Part shown: one piece after another, positions 1 to 12,699 of the stretch
Layout: each line of letters starts with the position of its first letter
Position numbering within the stretch: position 1 is the first letter of the stretch
Source: Folioceros fuciformis
Lineage: Eukaryota > Anthocerotophyta > Anthocerotopsida > Anthocerotales
Assembly: GCA_049999805.1 (NCBI GenBank)
Contig: JBNGIO010003970.1
Span: 1 to 64,000, forward strand
DNA length: 64,000 nucleotides
Direction: 5' to 3'
The notes under the pieces: model-generated
Told to the model about the DNA's origin: nothing
Databases searched by the model: none
What the model saw: the letters and a program-made list of their open reading frames with translations, nothing else
Made by a program: the position numbers and the translations under genes

Positions 1-300
1 GCGCCGATCTACTGGTGCACCTAGACTCGAAAACGTTATTTTCAATCAAGAAAACTTCCTTAATATACTCACTTAACAGTAGGAGTGTGTCGGTCTACCA
101 GCACACGTGGACTCGAAAACTTTATTTTCAGGCGCAGCCGAGATGCAAGAGTGCGTAGGTAGACCGATGCACCTAGGGTATAGGAGTATCCTATTGTTGT
201 CTTTTCTACATCGAGCTTTTTGTTTCCTTGTGTTATTGATGTAACGAACACTTGTTTGGTTAACTACAAAAACTTGGAGATACTTCAAATGTGTCCTAGG
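1..300. repeat. Dispersed quasi-palindromic repeat cluster
   Basis: Three versions of a quasi-palindrome related to GCGCCGGTCTACCAGCGC occur at about 1-20, 87-106 and 151-172. A shared flank (ACTCGAAAACNTTATTTTCA) follows the first two. The same motif recurs near 14.16-14.38 kb and 23.90-24.09 kb, where it sits just upstream of two decayed methyltransferase-like exons. No coding potential was recognised here. Confidence 0.6.
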
Positions 301-634
301 TAGACGATACGAAAGACCATAGATTGAAGGATGTGGGTGTAGTCATAGATTTAGAGGCAAACCTTGAAGAACTTGTGTTTGTGTGGGAGGGCACTATGGG
401 ATGAGTGACTGTGTATAGTGGTTTTTAGAAATGATGTCCACCTATGGCTAAATATCAAACACATTAAGTGTATTTCAAAAAGTCATTGAATCAATAAATC
501 ACCATATGTTTTGCCATTATTGTTGGGTGAATGCGCCGATCTCACTGTACCTTGTGTGGTGCTGCAATCATGTAGTTGAAGGAGGGGACCCTCCTCCCTC
601 TTATCTTCTCCCTTCCTCATCTTCAATTCCATTA

Positions 635-1048
635 AGATACTCAACGGGTACCTGCATGCTGGTGTACTCCCGCTTTGCCCTATGCGAGAGGTTGGGCACT
701 AGTATGCTCGCGTACTCTGGGGGCTCTTTGCTGGACGCTGGGCACCAACATGCTAGTGTACTCCCTCTCCTCCCTGTGCTGGACGCTGGGCACCAACATG
801 CTAGTATACTCCCTCTCCTCCCTATGCTCAACTCTGGGCACCGACATGCTAATATACTCCCTCTCCTCCCTATGTTGGAGGTTGGACACCAACATGCTTA
901 TTTACTCCCTCTCCTCCCTATGCTGGAGGTTGGATACCAACATGCTTATTTACTCCCTCTCCTCCCTATGCTGGAGGTTGGANNNNNNNNNNCTATGCTG
1001 GAGGTTGGACACCAACATGCTTATTTACTCCCTCTCCTCATTTTGCCT
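635..1048. repeat. 48-bp tandem repeat array with assembly gap
   Basis: Units begin at about 635, 683, 731, 779, 827, 875, 923, 971 and 998, with a constant 48-bp period until the N run. The core reads CTGGAGGTTGGACACCAACA followed by a CT-rich stretch. Because 48 is a multiple of three, several frames stay open and give a 16-residue periodic translation (MLEVGHQHAYLLPLLP). That is best read as a by-product of the period. The early units are diverged and the later ones nearly identical, as expected of an array still being homogenised. The N run at 983-992 interrupts a unit, so the true copy number is unknown. Confidence 0.9.
983..992. other. Assembly gap (10 N)
   Basis: Ten ambiguous bases lie inside the 48-bp array. 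The unit phase shifts by 21 bases across the gap, so the gap is a placeholder rather than a measured length. Confidence 0.95.
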
Positions 1049-1049
1049 T

Positions 1050-2690
1050 TTCTAGCTCTCCCTATTGAGACAAAGTGTGTTTGCCATCATGATAACGATC
1101 CCCTTCTCCACCTCGCGAGGTTGAACAATGGTCAAAATGCTTCCCTACCCGTGTGAGGGTTCGAGAGCACTACGATGTTAGTGCCCTCCTTTAACACCTT
1201 ATGTCGGCATGCTAGTGCCTCTATCCCCTCCCCCCCTCATCTTCGTTTGATGCGAGAAGGATGTTGATAGACTAGTGCCCTCTCTCCCTCATTCCTTCTT
1301 GTTCTACATTTGATGTGGAGGGTGTTCTCACTCTAGTCCTCCCCTCGATTGCTCTGTTGGAGTATTATTCCTTTGTCCTTCTAATTGCCTCCTTCGATAC
1401 CTAGGCAAAAACCAGTCCACTTGTGGGGAGATAAAATCTTGCTTATCCTAGCCCACTATGTTGTTTCTCTCATGATTAGTGTCGATGTTATAAGTGAGGG
1501 TAGGAAACAAACAAAGAGACCATTGGCAAGGTTGGTAGCCCAAGCTCTGGTTTGTCCCAACCACCATCATCCAATGCCTCATCATTTCAATATTCGGAAA
1601 ACAAGGATGTGAAACCGTCTAACCCCAAAAGAAGGAAGACAAATCACGAAAAGCAACTGGGCCATCGAGAGGGCTAGTAGGTTCTATGTGGATCCTAGAA
1701 TCATTTGTGGATAATTTAAATATTTTTAATGATAATCACTATTTCTTACATAGAAAAAAATTACATAAAAAAGGAAAAACAGTAAGAAGTCAAGTAAGGT
1801 CCAAATAGTATCACTAATTGTGGGTAATGATAGTTGAACTTCACTTAAACTTTATTTTTTATATCTTTTATTTAAAAGAAATGAGAAATTCCATCTAACT
1901 CAAACAATAGGGAAAAGAAACCCAAGAGAAAAAAAAAAGGGAAAATAACCACTTACGGATGCTTAGGCTCCCATGAAAACGTAACGCTTAGAAATATGCG
2001 TTAGGTTAGGCTATGAGCGGTAGCCATTTATGCAGCTGCGCTCTAGCAATTGGAATTTCTGTGGTAGATAATATTTGTCTTCTGCTGTTTGCCCATCGAG
2101 ATGCTTTTATGCGTGTCTCGCGGATGGACGAAGGAACGAGAGAACAAGGGTACTTTTAGGCGAGAGCTGGCGCGGGATGCGTTTATCGAAGTTGCGCTTC
2201 ATGGCAGGAAGACGAGGCGGGCTCCTTTTCATGCGTCGACCAACTGTCTCAAATGAATGACTGTTTCTAGTGAGTTGTTAGGGTGTATATTGAAATTATT
2301 GTTATTAATTTTTGTTTTGTCGATGGGTCCTGGACAACCAACCAATCGGTCGGGGCCGGGGCACAGAATTCGCAAAACGGTCCAGGACTTCCGGTCCGCA
2401 AAACACAGCAAGTCTCGGGTGGGATGGGCGGTTGGCGGCCAAGTTGTGTATGTTGTTTGCTCGTGAAGAGTCCAGTCTAGCGCCTACTCGATTCAGCGAC
2501 CGACTCAGAAGTACTGCAAAGGGCCGGTCGGCCGGCTGGCCGGTGCTCGATACATACCTGGGTGCAACCCGAAGCAGTGGTTCCGCCTCTGGCTGGTTTT
2601 GTGTTAGCAACGCAGCTCGGTTTCCAGCCCAAAAGATAATTTCATTGCAAAGGTTAAGCCTTCCGTCTTTTAGGGTTTATTCGAGATCAA
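1050..2690. other. Intergenic, no gene recognised
   Basis: From 1150 to 1340 there are looser echoes of the CT-rich array. From 1620 to 1960 the sequence is AT-rich with poly-A tracts. From about 2000 to 2700 base composition becomes more balanced, and this part probably includes the promoter and 5' leader of the PCF11-like gene that follows. No ORF here resembles a protein I know. Confidence 0.5.
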
Positions 2691-2795
2691 AGGCATCTCC
2701 ACGCCAATTCAACCTCTTACGTATGTTTGGAGCGGGTGGTAGAGAGTGACGAAGTACAGGCACAGGCAGGACTTCCACATTTGTCCAAGAAGGAG

Positions 2796-5700
2796 ATGGG
2801 GGACCGGGAGGATGAGACCGACGAGGTACACGACCCCGACATTGTTCCAGAAGGGGATATGGTTTCAGAGGATGCGAGCATGGCCGCCTTGCAGGAGCTG
2901 GTCTCCCAGTACAAGTCGGCATTAGTTGAATTGACATTCAACTCCAAGCCGATTATTACAAATTTGACCATTATAGCGGGGGAGAACGCGCATGCTGCAA
3001 AGGGCATCTCCTCCACCATCTGCGCGCACATTCTGGAGGTTTCTTCCGATCCTTTGATTCAGCTTGCCCCAACCCTCTTCATTCTGCATTTCCTTTCACC
3101 CTGGCGGCCCTAGGGTTATGCACCTGTACTAGTGCGCCTGATATCAAGAAGGCTCGGGGTTTCATACCTTTATGTTTCATTTTGTTTTACAGGCTCCTAA
3201 GGAACATAAGTTGCCATCCCTTTATCTTCTGGACAGCATAGTTAAGAATATTGGAGGAGAGTACGTGAAATACTTCTCTGCGCGCCTGCCAGAGGTAAGA
3301 GGTCCATTTCACTCTTTATGGGCCCGTTTCGTAACCCATCTATGCGCTCTTCGTTGCCTTCCTATTTTTCCTAACCTTGCTAATCCGTTCGGTATGTCTC
3401 GACTGCCTTGATATTGCTGTGCATCTATTTGAGTACCGCCTCCTCTGGCACTGCTTTCACGGCAGGTTGAACTCATTGGCCTGCTTTTGTGTATGCTTCT
3501 GCAGGTGTTCTGCAGGTCTTATCGCCAAGTGGATCCGGGGACTTATCCTGCCATGCAGCATTTATTTCGCACATGGCGGGGGGTATTTCCTGCACCACAA
3601 CTTAGTTACATTGAAGAACAGCTTCAATTTTCTTCTGTTGTGAATGGCTCAACAGCTAGCACAGCACCATCTCGGCCAATTGAGTCACAGTCTCCTCGTA
3701 CAGGGCATGGCATGCATGTTAATCCGAAGTATATTGAAGCAGCACACCGACAGCGAATTCAGCAGTCAAACAGGGTATGAATGAATGGCTGAGGTCTTAC
3801 CAAAATTTCGGTTTTTATTTTTTGCAATTCTTGCAGTATCTGATACTGAGCTAAGCCTCCGTGCTGCGGAGAGCTTTCGGGCTACTGGATCAGTAAATTG
3901 TGGGCGTGGACCCAGTGTTTAGAATGCTCCAGCACTGCACGCACTTTCTGTATCTCAATTAGTGTCAGTCTACATGACCCCGAGTCTGATAGGAAGCTCT
4001 AGGTTATCTCGTTAGCTGTGCTGGTCTGTGTGATAGACTGCATGCGTGCTTTTGGTTTGTTGTGTCGGTTCATGGTCAGACGGTTTTATAAATTATGACG
4101 CAATTCAAGGGACAGCTTGCTAGCTTCATGTGTGCAGGTCTCTCAAAGAGGGGAGGACGTTTTTTGCGAGCCAGGGTTTGTTCGGCATGCCTTGTTTGAA
4201 GCGACAGAGTATGACATTCCTAGTAATTCAAGGCCCGGTGTATCAAGGAAAGTAGAAACAGATGCAGTTTGGGAGGATGTTTGGTCTGGGGAGGTCGATG
4301 GTGACGGGGTCATGTTTTCCGGGGAAGGTGGAGTTGCTGGCATCTTGCACCCTCAGAATGGGTATGATGGGATACAACTATCCTCTAGAAAGCTGGCGTT
4401 CGATGGTTATGGCTACAACAGGGGACCAGGACCAGGCACGGGGGTTACTCTTTTTCAAGGGTTAGATAGTGAGCACAGGAAGAAAACAGCTGGTGGACAT
4501 ACCCAACACTTTGATGATGAAGATTATTCATGGAAGGAGATGAGCTCGAAAGCACGGGAGAAGGATCATATGGTATTGAACAGTACAAGAAATTACTGGT
4601 CACCTGGTGATCCACAGAGAGGTTCTGCCAGAGGTGTTGGACGGTCCAAACTGCCTGTCCAAAACCCCGGAACTGCGGCTTCCGTGAACTGGTCTAGGAC
4701 AAGGCCTTTTGACCAACAGGACCTGTCTCTCGTTGATGATCGATTGCCGCTGAGTAGGGTCAGTGTGTTTGGCTCTCCCTCTCCCTATTTGCAAACTCAC
4801 TTTGACTACGTTGTAGACTTGCTTGCAAGCCAGTCATTGTATGCCTTTTAGAATCCTCTTTCTGGTCTTGCCCTTCTGTCTAGACCCTTGCATTGCTCCA
4901 CTTCCTTGGACAATTGTGGAGTCTGTGCTCCTGAATGTGTGCATCCTTTTTGGTCGTTTGCCTATGTGAACCTCAAGTCTTATCCTCTTTGTGTCCTTCG
5001 TCTGTAGGATTTGGAAGAGAGGGACCACCCGCACTTGCGTACGGTGTTTGGACCTCGAGATGGAGTTGGAGACTTGCAAGTGGCTCTTGATCGACCTCAA
5101 AGGTCTGATGGAACAGCTAGAATGCGGTCCTCCGTGGTGGGTTTGTCTAGTAGGATTATGTCGCCATCAAGGTTGGGACTCACAGATGTGGTTTTACCAT
5201 TGGGGAGCGTGTCCATGAACTCTGCTGGCAGTGAAGGCGTGGATGGAATCGGGGGTCTGTCTGTGAGCACTAGCACAAGGTCTCAGGCTGTTGGTGGGTC
5301 CTCTGCCCTGGGCCTTCTGTCTCCAGTTACTCCTGGTACTCACTTTCATCACAGGCAGCGGTCAACATCACCTTTGCGGATGCACCCTCAGTCTCAGCTT
5401 CAGCAGCTGTCCGCTGCCCCTCCTCCCCCATTGCCACCAGGTCACCAGTCCCAAGTGTTGAGTTTGCAACAAGCTGCTCAGTCTAAACAGATGAAGTCTC
5501 TTTTGGCTCAAACACCTCACTACCAGCTTCCTGGTACTGTTGAAACTCAAACAATGGCTTCTTTGCAGCAACTGCAGCGTTTCCAACAGCAACAACAATC
5601 ACAGTCAGTGGTGGCATTGCAGCGACAGCAGGCGCATATTGCCCAGACATCTTCAGACCCGTCCCAAGGATCTCTTTCAAAACGTGTTATACCAGGTTCT

Positions 5701-7421
5701 CAAGGTACTGGCAGTGACAATCTTTTGGCTGCCTTCTTGCAGTCTGGCCTCCTACCACCATCCCAGACACCTCAGGCTTCTTTGTCAGCTAGTCGTCTTT
5801 CTTTGAACAGCTCGTCGTCAGCGCTCCCCAGTGTCCAAAGGCAACCTTCATCCAGTGGATCCCTTTCTGCAGGGTACTCTCTACCTATAGGCCTTGTAAG
5901 TGGTGGTCTGAATGGAGCTACGGGGAGCTCCTCGCACAACTTGCGATATCCACAAGTCACAGGGCCTGCTTCCAAGTTAAGACCAGGAAACTCAGCAGAT
6001 GATTCCACTATTTCACGATCTCCTGCACCTGCCATGAATCAGTTTTCATCACTGATTTCATCACTTGTGGCTCGTGGGTTGATAATTGCACCCCAATCGT
6101 CTGTAGATACGCCACCTGTTACTTCTTCTATGTCCAGACCACCTTCTTTAGTAAACTCTGGGCTTGATTCCATACTAGGCAGCATGCCATCGGTGACCCA
6201 CTCTAGTTCAGTTGTTCATACTGTCACAGAGGCCACAATGGCAGGATCCTCATTTGAACCTGCAGATGCTCTTCCCTACATGACGGATAGCTGGAATGAG
6301 GTTTCTATTGGAAACGAGTTCAAGCAGGAATTGCTGAGAGAGCGAATTGAATCTGTAATCAATGCATTGTATGTAGACTTTCCGAGACAATGCAAGACCT
6401 GTGGTTTGAGATTTAAAGCTCAAGAAGACCACAGTAAGCATATGGACTGGCATGTCTCCAGAAATCGGAGGCAAAGGTCTCAGAAGAAGACATCAAGGAA
6501 GTGGTTTGCCAGTGTAAAAGAATGGCTTAGTGGAACTGGGGCCTCAGCAACAGATGTTGCACCGATGTTCTTCAGTGGAGATGCACAAGCGAAGGTGGAA
6601 GATCAGGATATTTTGGCAGTGCCGTCAGATGAGAATCAACGTAGTTGTGCTTTGTGTGGGGAGCCTTTTGAGGACTTCTACAGCGACGAAACTGATGAAT
6701 GGATGTTCAAAGGAGCAGTATATATGAACGTACTGTCAGGCCACTCCGTCGATGGATTGCAGATCTCGCAATTGGGGCCTATTGTCCATGCTAAATGTAG
6801 AACAGAATCAGAGGCAACAGCAGCTGCAGCCGCCTCCAGCGAGGAAGATGACGGGGTAAGTGAGTTCTGCCGTCGAATACGGAGGGTTTTCTACTTATTG
6901 CACAGCTTAGTTTCTTTGCTGCACCTTGTGTTATCTGTTTCAATCTTTGCCTGTGTACTTGCTATACAAATCTGCCCAGATTTGAGAACAAAACATGTGC
7001 TTTCCTGGCTACCACTTGTGTTTTGTAGGTCCATCATGGCCATGTTCAGCATGAGCTGGGTGGAGTGTTTCTTGAGGTTGGGAAGAGTTTGCATGAGACA
7101 TGAGGTTGGCCCTTGGTTGATCCCTAGAGACTGACAATCTCTGTCCACGGTGGGGTGGTTTTCATTGTTCAGGTGCAGCCAGAGCTATTGGCTGGCAAGA
7201 GGGATCGGGATAGCAGAGGAGGAAATGGCATGGCTGTATCACTGAAGACCAATTTTGAGAATTCAGGATTGAAGGTATTGGGTGACCACTTGGTTTGTCT
7301 CATGATTGTCATGTTATTCGCTTTGCTGAACTTGTGGTGTTGACAATTGTGGATCGCTACGTGCCTCTATCAGGACGATTCTGAAGATTCCGGTGGCAAG
7401 CGGAAACGAATTCGATACTGA
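2796..7421 (+). CDS. PCFS4: PCF11-like mRNA cleavage/polyadenylation factor (PCFS4 type)
   Basis: Eight exons were deduced from GT-AG sites: 2796-3038, 3193-3294, 3505-3774, 4138-4758, 5008-6855, 7029-7076, 7173-7274 and 7374-7421. They give 1093 aa with continuous phase. Residues about 20-140 form the CTD-interacting domain ([20 protein letters not shown], then [17 protein letters not shown]), which in PCF11 binds the phosphorylated RNA polymerase II tail. The middle is long and rich in Ser, Gln and Pro, with Gln runs around 5570-5620. The C-terminus carries a C2H2 finger ([21 protein letters not shown]) and a second Cys cluster (CALCGEPF ... VHAKC), as in plant PCFS4. The first in-frame ATG with good context is 2796. 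The frame is open upstream, so an earlier 5' exon is possible. The small exons 6-8 rest only on splice signals and phase. It would act in the nucleus in cleavage factor II. Convergent with the DCN1-like gene. Confidence 0.9.
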
Positions 7422-8505
7422 CGCGCCAACGGTTATCGGTTTTATCTAACTTAGCAAATTCCTCTGTCCAGCATGCGGGGCGGGGGCCTGATCTCAGGTC
7501 TCATGCATTTTTGCTGATGACCGCCAGTTGTACTTTATAATCTTGATATAAATCAACAGTGCATTGCAAGTGCTGTCACTACATGTCTACATGCCCAGTC
7601 TGTATCGAAAGGGCAAACAGTGACCTCTTGACCTGAGCGATGTCTCATCTTTAGCGGTTTTAGTCGTATGTTGGTCTTTCATTGGGGTCGACAACTAACT
7701 AATGAATTTAATATAATTTACATTGTCTTCGCATCAGTATCAGCAAGAGTGTCATTACCGAGGTCGAACATCGTCATTGATTGATTACTACAAGATCAGA
7801 TTCCTTTGGATTCAATTCATTTGTTGGTGGCAACAGGTCAATTGTCCATCCTAACCCTCACGCATTTTACAATAAAAAAATCGAACCGAGGTAACCATGT
7901 CCCCGGTAAACAATGACGGTCGCCGCCGGGGCCCACCTAGACTAGCAGAACCGTAGCCCTTTGGGGTCGACGACAATTCATATACCAAAGATCCGGACTC
8001 CCTTCGGCAGACCAGAACAGACTCCGAATCGCCGTCCAACAACGAGTTCACCTCAAGCCTGAGAACCAGCAAGAAAAGGCCCTGGTGGGGCCCGAGCTCC
8101 TGCATCAGACACGTCCGTGGACCAGCCCCATCTTAGCAGGATGGGAAGCTCCTCCACCTTTTCTATGCTCAACTGTACGCTCCCAGACCGGTCCTCATTA
8201 CAGGACGTGCCAAAATGGCAAGGCAGCGCCTCAGGCAAAAGTGAAGAAATGTAGATACAGTAAAAACTGGACGGGCAAGGTTCAGAGCCAAGCCTGAGAA
8301 GCCCTGCGCCGTGACAAGGTCCCGTGTGATGTCACATTTTGAACCAACGTTGGGTCCACGCTATGTCCGCCTTGAAAAGCCCTAAAGATATCAACGTGTC
8401 AGTCACGTTTCTGCTAAGATATCCAAACGGCACACTAAATCCTGAAACGAATGCGTCTAGCACCCTCACTCAATTCGGGCAAAGCAACAGAAGTCCAACA
8501 AGAAG
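7422..8505. other. Convergent 3' intergenic region
   Basis: This stretch separates the stop codon of the PCF11-like gene (+) from that of the DCN1-like gene (-). It must hold both 3' untranslated regions. AT-rich stretches near 7530-7560 and 7700-7730 could contain polyadenylation signals, but I could not assign one. No gene seen. Confidence 0.5.
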
Positions 8506-10285
8506 CTACATCACCTCATTAAGCAAATCTGAAGGGCCACGAGGCTCCCACTGGGTTTCTCCTGTGCCCAACTCTGAGCTGAGAGTGACTCCCTCCATTG
8601 GATCGAAGAGGCTTCCTGACTGTTCATGTGGTCGCAATCTCTTCAATGATACTGGACTCTGCATCTCAGCAAGCCTTTGGACAATGCAGTTGACAGAGTC
8701 TGCTTGAATGGTTTCATCTCTTAAACCCATTCTGCGCCTTTTACTCCCAACGGACGCTGCCATCCCTGTTATACAAGAGTACGCATAAACCCCGAAGTGA
8801 CACAATTGCATCTTCAGCATGAGCTTTCGGATGTGGAAAATGACTGGCAAACATACCTGGGAGGACAGAAATCCTGGAACCAACCCCGGAGCTTCCCCCT
8901 GATTCCCCCACTCTATATCCAGGGACAAAAACCACCTGAGACTTGCATTCATCAAGTCCAGAGCTTGTCCCTTTTCTGCAATGCAGCACGTCAAAACTTG
9001 TCAAGCTATTCATTCCCTAATCGCTTATACTAGTCAGAAAGGACTGAAAATTCTCAGCGCCCCTCATTCAAGATGTCAGTGCATCTCGAAGTGTGGAAAG
9101 CGGACAATACTGACAACAGTGAGAAGGAACTGGAGAGGAGAAGTGCAAAGGCTGTTGGTGGATTACCTGTACATGCTATCCACAAAGTCATCTATAAGGC
9201 ATGGCCAGGCACCTGCAACAGCCAACAAGGACCAGCACCCAGTAGAGACAGATTCACGATGACAAGTCAGATATGAAAACTGGCTTGTCAGAGGACAATC
9301 CGGCGATGACCAGCACCCCTTCTGACCTTCTGGATCATAGTTACTCAGGTCTTCATGAACACTGCGGCTGAACTCCAACAGTTGCCTCCAAGTATCCTCT
9401 GATATAGCATATCGTTGGTGCGCCTGTTCTGTGAACCGTCAAAAATCTTTCATAATGCAAGGCATTGGACACAAAGCTGTGGACTGGCATGACTAAGATA
9501 AAAGAGACCATGAAAAGATTACCTGCACAAAAGCACACCACTGATCCAGCAACCTGAACCGTCCTGCTAAAGAAAGCCTCCAAGCTTCCACAGCAGTCCT
9601 CACACCTGTGGACAAAAGACACTACCAAAGCTCATCAACAGAGTTAATCAATTGCAAGATGAATGGTCCAAGAACCCCAGGGGTCTTCAGAATTCAACAA
9701 AGAATTTTTGAACCACTACCTAGATTCTTCTGCCCGCTTTCCCGACAGATGAAGAAGACGAAACGGTAGAAAATATTGAAATTACGTGTATCAAACAGCT
9801 GCACAAGCAAATGTACATACATGTACATCACCCTTATTAGACAAAAGATGCCGACTACGCATGAATGCTCTCTACACCTACCGGCACTTGCAGATTGGAT
9901 TTGAGAAGTGGCAGACCCTCTAGGGCTGCTTGCCTGGGTTATTGCCACAAACAGGTCAGAAGCACTAGAAGCATCAGATCAGAGTAGTGTTACTCATGTA
10001 ACTGCAGCAAGACATTGGACCTCTAAAACTTAGAAAAAGCAATAAGCTGGCGCATTTTCAGAAAAATCACAATGACATTGAAAGTCATTTCACTGCTCGG
10101 AAAGGGCAGGCACAAGGTGCCTCAAACCTATATTCCAAATCAATCCCTTCCTCATGAATTTCAGAGCATTAGTACTGCAGGGCAACGGGAGGAGTACCCG
10201 TTGAGAGATTCATTTTCAGCGAATTCAGCGAGAGTGGCGAGTCGCTGTTTGATCTTCCCGGGATTTTCCTCAGCCACCACTATAT
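8506..10285 (-). CDS. DCN1-like protein (DCUN1 / potentiating-neddylation domain)
   Basis: Reverse-strand exons with matching phase: 9933-9882, 9798-9720, 9605-9523, 9423-9327, 9212-9167, 8975-8857 and 8765-8506 (stop). A likely 5' exon at 10285-10198 has splice-like ends. The domain reads in order: FYRFVFFICRESGQKNL, TAVEAWRLSLAGRFRLLDQW, CAFVQ, ISEDTWRQLLEFSRSVHEDL, then SNYDPEGAWPCLIDDFVD. These are hallmark blocks of DCN1 proteins, which help transfer NEDD8 from its E2 enzyme onto cullins; the terminal block corresponds to the cullin-contact region. A C-terminal extension of about 125 residues, with a basic cluster (SKRRRMG) that could be a nuclear localisation signal, follows the domain. 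The true start codon is unresolved. A 5' ATG with an Arg-rich N-terminus exists at 10652 but its linkage is unproven. Family assignment is firm; the 5' end is not. Confidence 0.85.
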
Positions 10286-10659
10286 CTGCAATTCAGGATG
10301 ACAACCCTGTGATTCACCCCCTCAACATTGCATTCAACTAATGATTGGTCACCCGACCACTTGCAATGACCACAGAGCGCGGAACATTGATTGGCAAAGA
10401 ATCAGATCAGCATACAACTTCCAGACCTGCAAATTCAGTATAAATTTCCCATAATCCGGCATCTCTACTGGGCCTGAGAAGGGAGGGAGAAGCTGCCAAG
10501 GGCAGCATGACGCGGGGAGAGAGGGCAGAGCGACGGCGGGAGATCACAGCCCTGCAGGCAGCACGCAAACGAACTACAGCAGCGGAGAGGCAGGCGACAG
10601 GAGTGGCGAACTGACAGCATGGCGCGAGTCGTGACCGAGACTGTGACTGCACCCGACCG

Positions 10660-11570
10660 AGGACAGAAGCCTCATTTCCTCCTTACAATGTATCTACGGC
10701 CTCTTTTAAGACTGGGAGTGGCTTTCCCTCTGCCTTGGTGTGCATTCCTAACGTTTGAAGTCTAGGATGAGTTTTATCAATTCAGACCTACGATGGCCGA
10801 ATGCCGAAGGGTTTTCTTCCTAGACCTATTCAGCGAGTCCCAAGATCAATTCAAGGCATTAAGATCGATAATCCATATAGCCTTCAAGCATGGTTATATC
10901 TCCATAGGATGAACATTATATTTTATATAGCTTGCCAGATATGTATATTTATTTCATGTCTTATCTACCCCTAAAGAGGGAGATAAAAGACGGGGAATGA
11001 TCCGGAAGGAGAAAGGATTGAAGCTTAATGACTACCAATAGCACCTAAAAATATAATGGTATGCAAGGAGAAAGGGTCTATAGCTATCACTCGCATAAAC
11101 CCTAAAAAACCGTATGGGTTTCTAATACTCCTACTGCATATATCAATACCTTAACATAGAGGACTTTACTCACTCAGAAGATTAGCAAGCATGTTCTATG
11201 TAGGGTAGGGAAATACTTTCTATTCTTGAATATGAGATGGAAAGTCTCATCTATTCCAAAAATACTTTCTATTCTTGAAAAAGAGATGGAAAGTCTTATC
11301 TATTCCAAAGATACGAAGGAATAACCTGAGCAAGGTCAAAAGGAGCACTAGCCCCTTCAAGCATCATTCTCAAAACTGCATATTGCTCCCAAATGTCTTA
11401 ATGCAAGTAACAAAAGGACTACCTACCCTACCACGGGTGCCAAAGAATCCGTTTAGCCTGCACTCGATGCTAATCGAAAGATCACATTAGCCATTGCTCT
11501 TCATAAAGCAATGGATACGCATTGTCGAAAGAAAGCCACTACTCATGAAGGAGGAAGAACTTCATTCCTA
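10660..11570. other. AT-rich intergenic, nothing recognised
   Basis: This stretch contains a short direct duplication around 11210-11310 (AATACTTTCTATTCTTGAA twice) and otherwise no gene-like signal. Confidence 0.4.
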
Positions 11571-11573
11571 TTA

Positions 11574-12690
11574 CTATGATACACCTTTGAGCACTCCTTG
11601 ATGAACCTTGAAAAGTTCTTGCCTATGGTCCCATGGGTCTCCAGAGCAAAGGGGATTAAACATGCCCGTCCTATATGGGAGAATACTTAGGAACTTAGGC
11701 ACTTGCATAACCCTTCGCCACCCACCTATGGGGGTTGATAGCGATATGCTGACAATCAAATGTCTAGTGGGATCCGTAACAACCATATTAGCGACACAAA
11801 CTTGTTCCCCTCTAGTGAAAGAAAGGTCGACTCTAAGTGAAACTCCATTGTGCAAAGTATATGGATTCTCTGTGCACGGAAGAAACCCACGTTTTCTAGC
11901 CATTGAGAACATTGTTTCGCGACTAGCTGCTAATGCAACCAACTCATAAGCAATCATTAATGCCCATGAGTTGTCCATAACAGCACAATCTATGGTGAGA
12001 CGACTTCCTCCTATGGCGGTTCCCTCTAGCACTTGCTACTGTCGGGATTGCTATGGCCCACCCCCTATTCTTGGACAACGCATCTCCATGGAAAATGTGT
12101 TGCGTAACCTATGATGGCCAAATGAACGATAAGTCCACATCGTCTGCTGGAAATGCGCAATGTCTCCTTGTATTTACTAGGTCGAAGCCCACAAATGTTA
12201 GGCGTATTGATGGATTGCGGCGCCTTAGATTACACTCATACCACCTAACTTTTAGAACCACCAGCTTGAACCCCCCTTGGAAACGCACTTGCAAAATTTC
12301 ACTCACAATTTCGTGGTAGGTGCATCGCACACCATCTGCCATCATGTACTTTGTGAGGACGCCACTATCTTGAGTGGTACGGACATTAGCATGAGGTACG
12401 GACATTAGCACGAGGTATGGACATGGCGTTCATTGTCTACTACCAAAGTTTGGAAGTGTCTGCCCCCGATTATCATATGGCAAAATGAGATCCCCACCAA
12501 GTCAGGGCCATCCATTATAGTAGTGACATCATTGGACAATTTAAGGAATTGCTCCCATAGCCCGGCTTCATGGCCCATATGCATCCAACAGCAGAAGTAG
12601 GCTATGTGGTTTTCCCTTAGGCATGTTGTACATTCGGCCTCATACATCTTCACGTTGTGGAGAACAAAGTTGTGCACGTGGTGCAACTCT
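11574..12690 (-). mobile_element. CACTA/EnSpm-type transposase remnant (DUF4216 region)
   Basis: Reverse-strand frames at 12686-12405 and 12411-12109 read as the C-terminal half of a plant Tnp2-like transposase. They include GRHFQTLVVDNERHVHTSC, then TTQDSGVLTKYMMADGVRC, then YHEIVSEILQV and KLVVLKVRWYECNL. This order (T-Q-x-S-G-V, then a short strand, then a W-Y/F-[DE] block) is typical of DUF4216 in CACTA elements. A 19-bp microduplication at about 12379-12416 shifts the frame between the two pieces. The ORF 12032-11574 continues downstream on the same strand but I do not recognise it. No terminal repeats or target-site duplication were found, so the element is partial and inactive. Confidence 0.65.
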
Positions 12691-12699
12691 GTTGTAGTG

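Noticed and set aside
506-1156. 216-codon open frame across the 48-bp array
   Set aside because: Open frames arise in more than one register only because the repeat period is a multiple of three. There is no start context, no domain, and the frame crosses the N gap.
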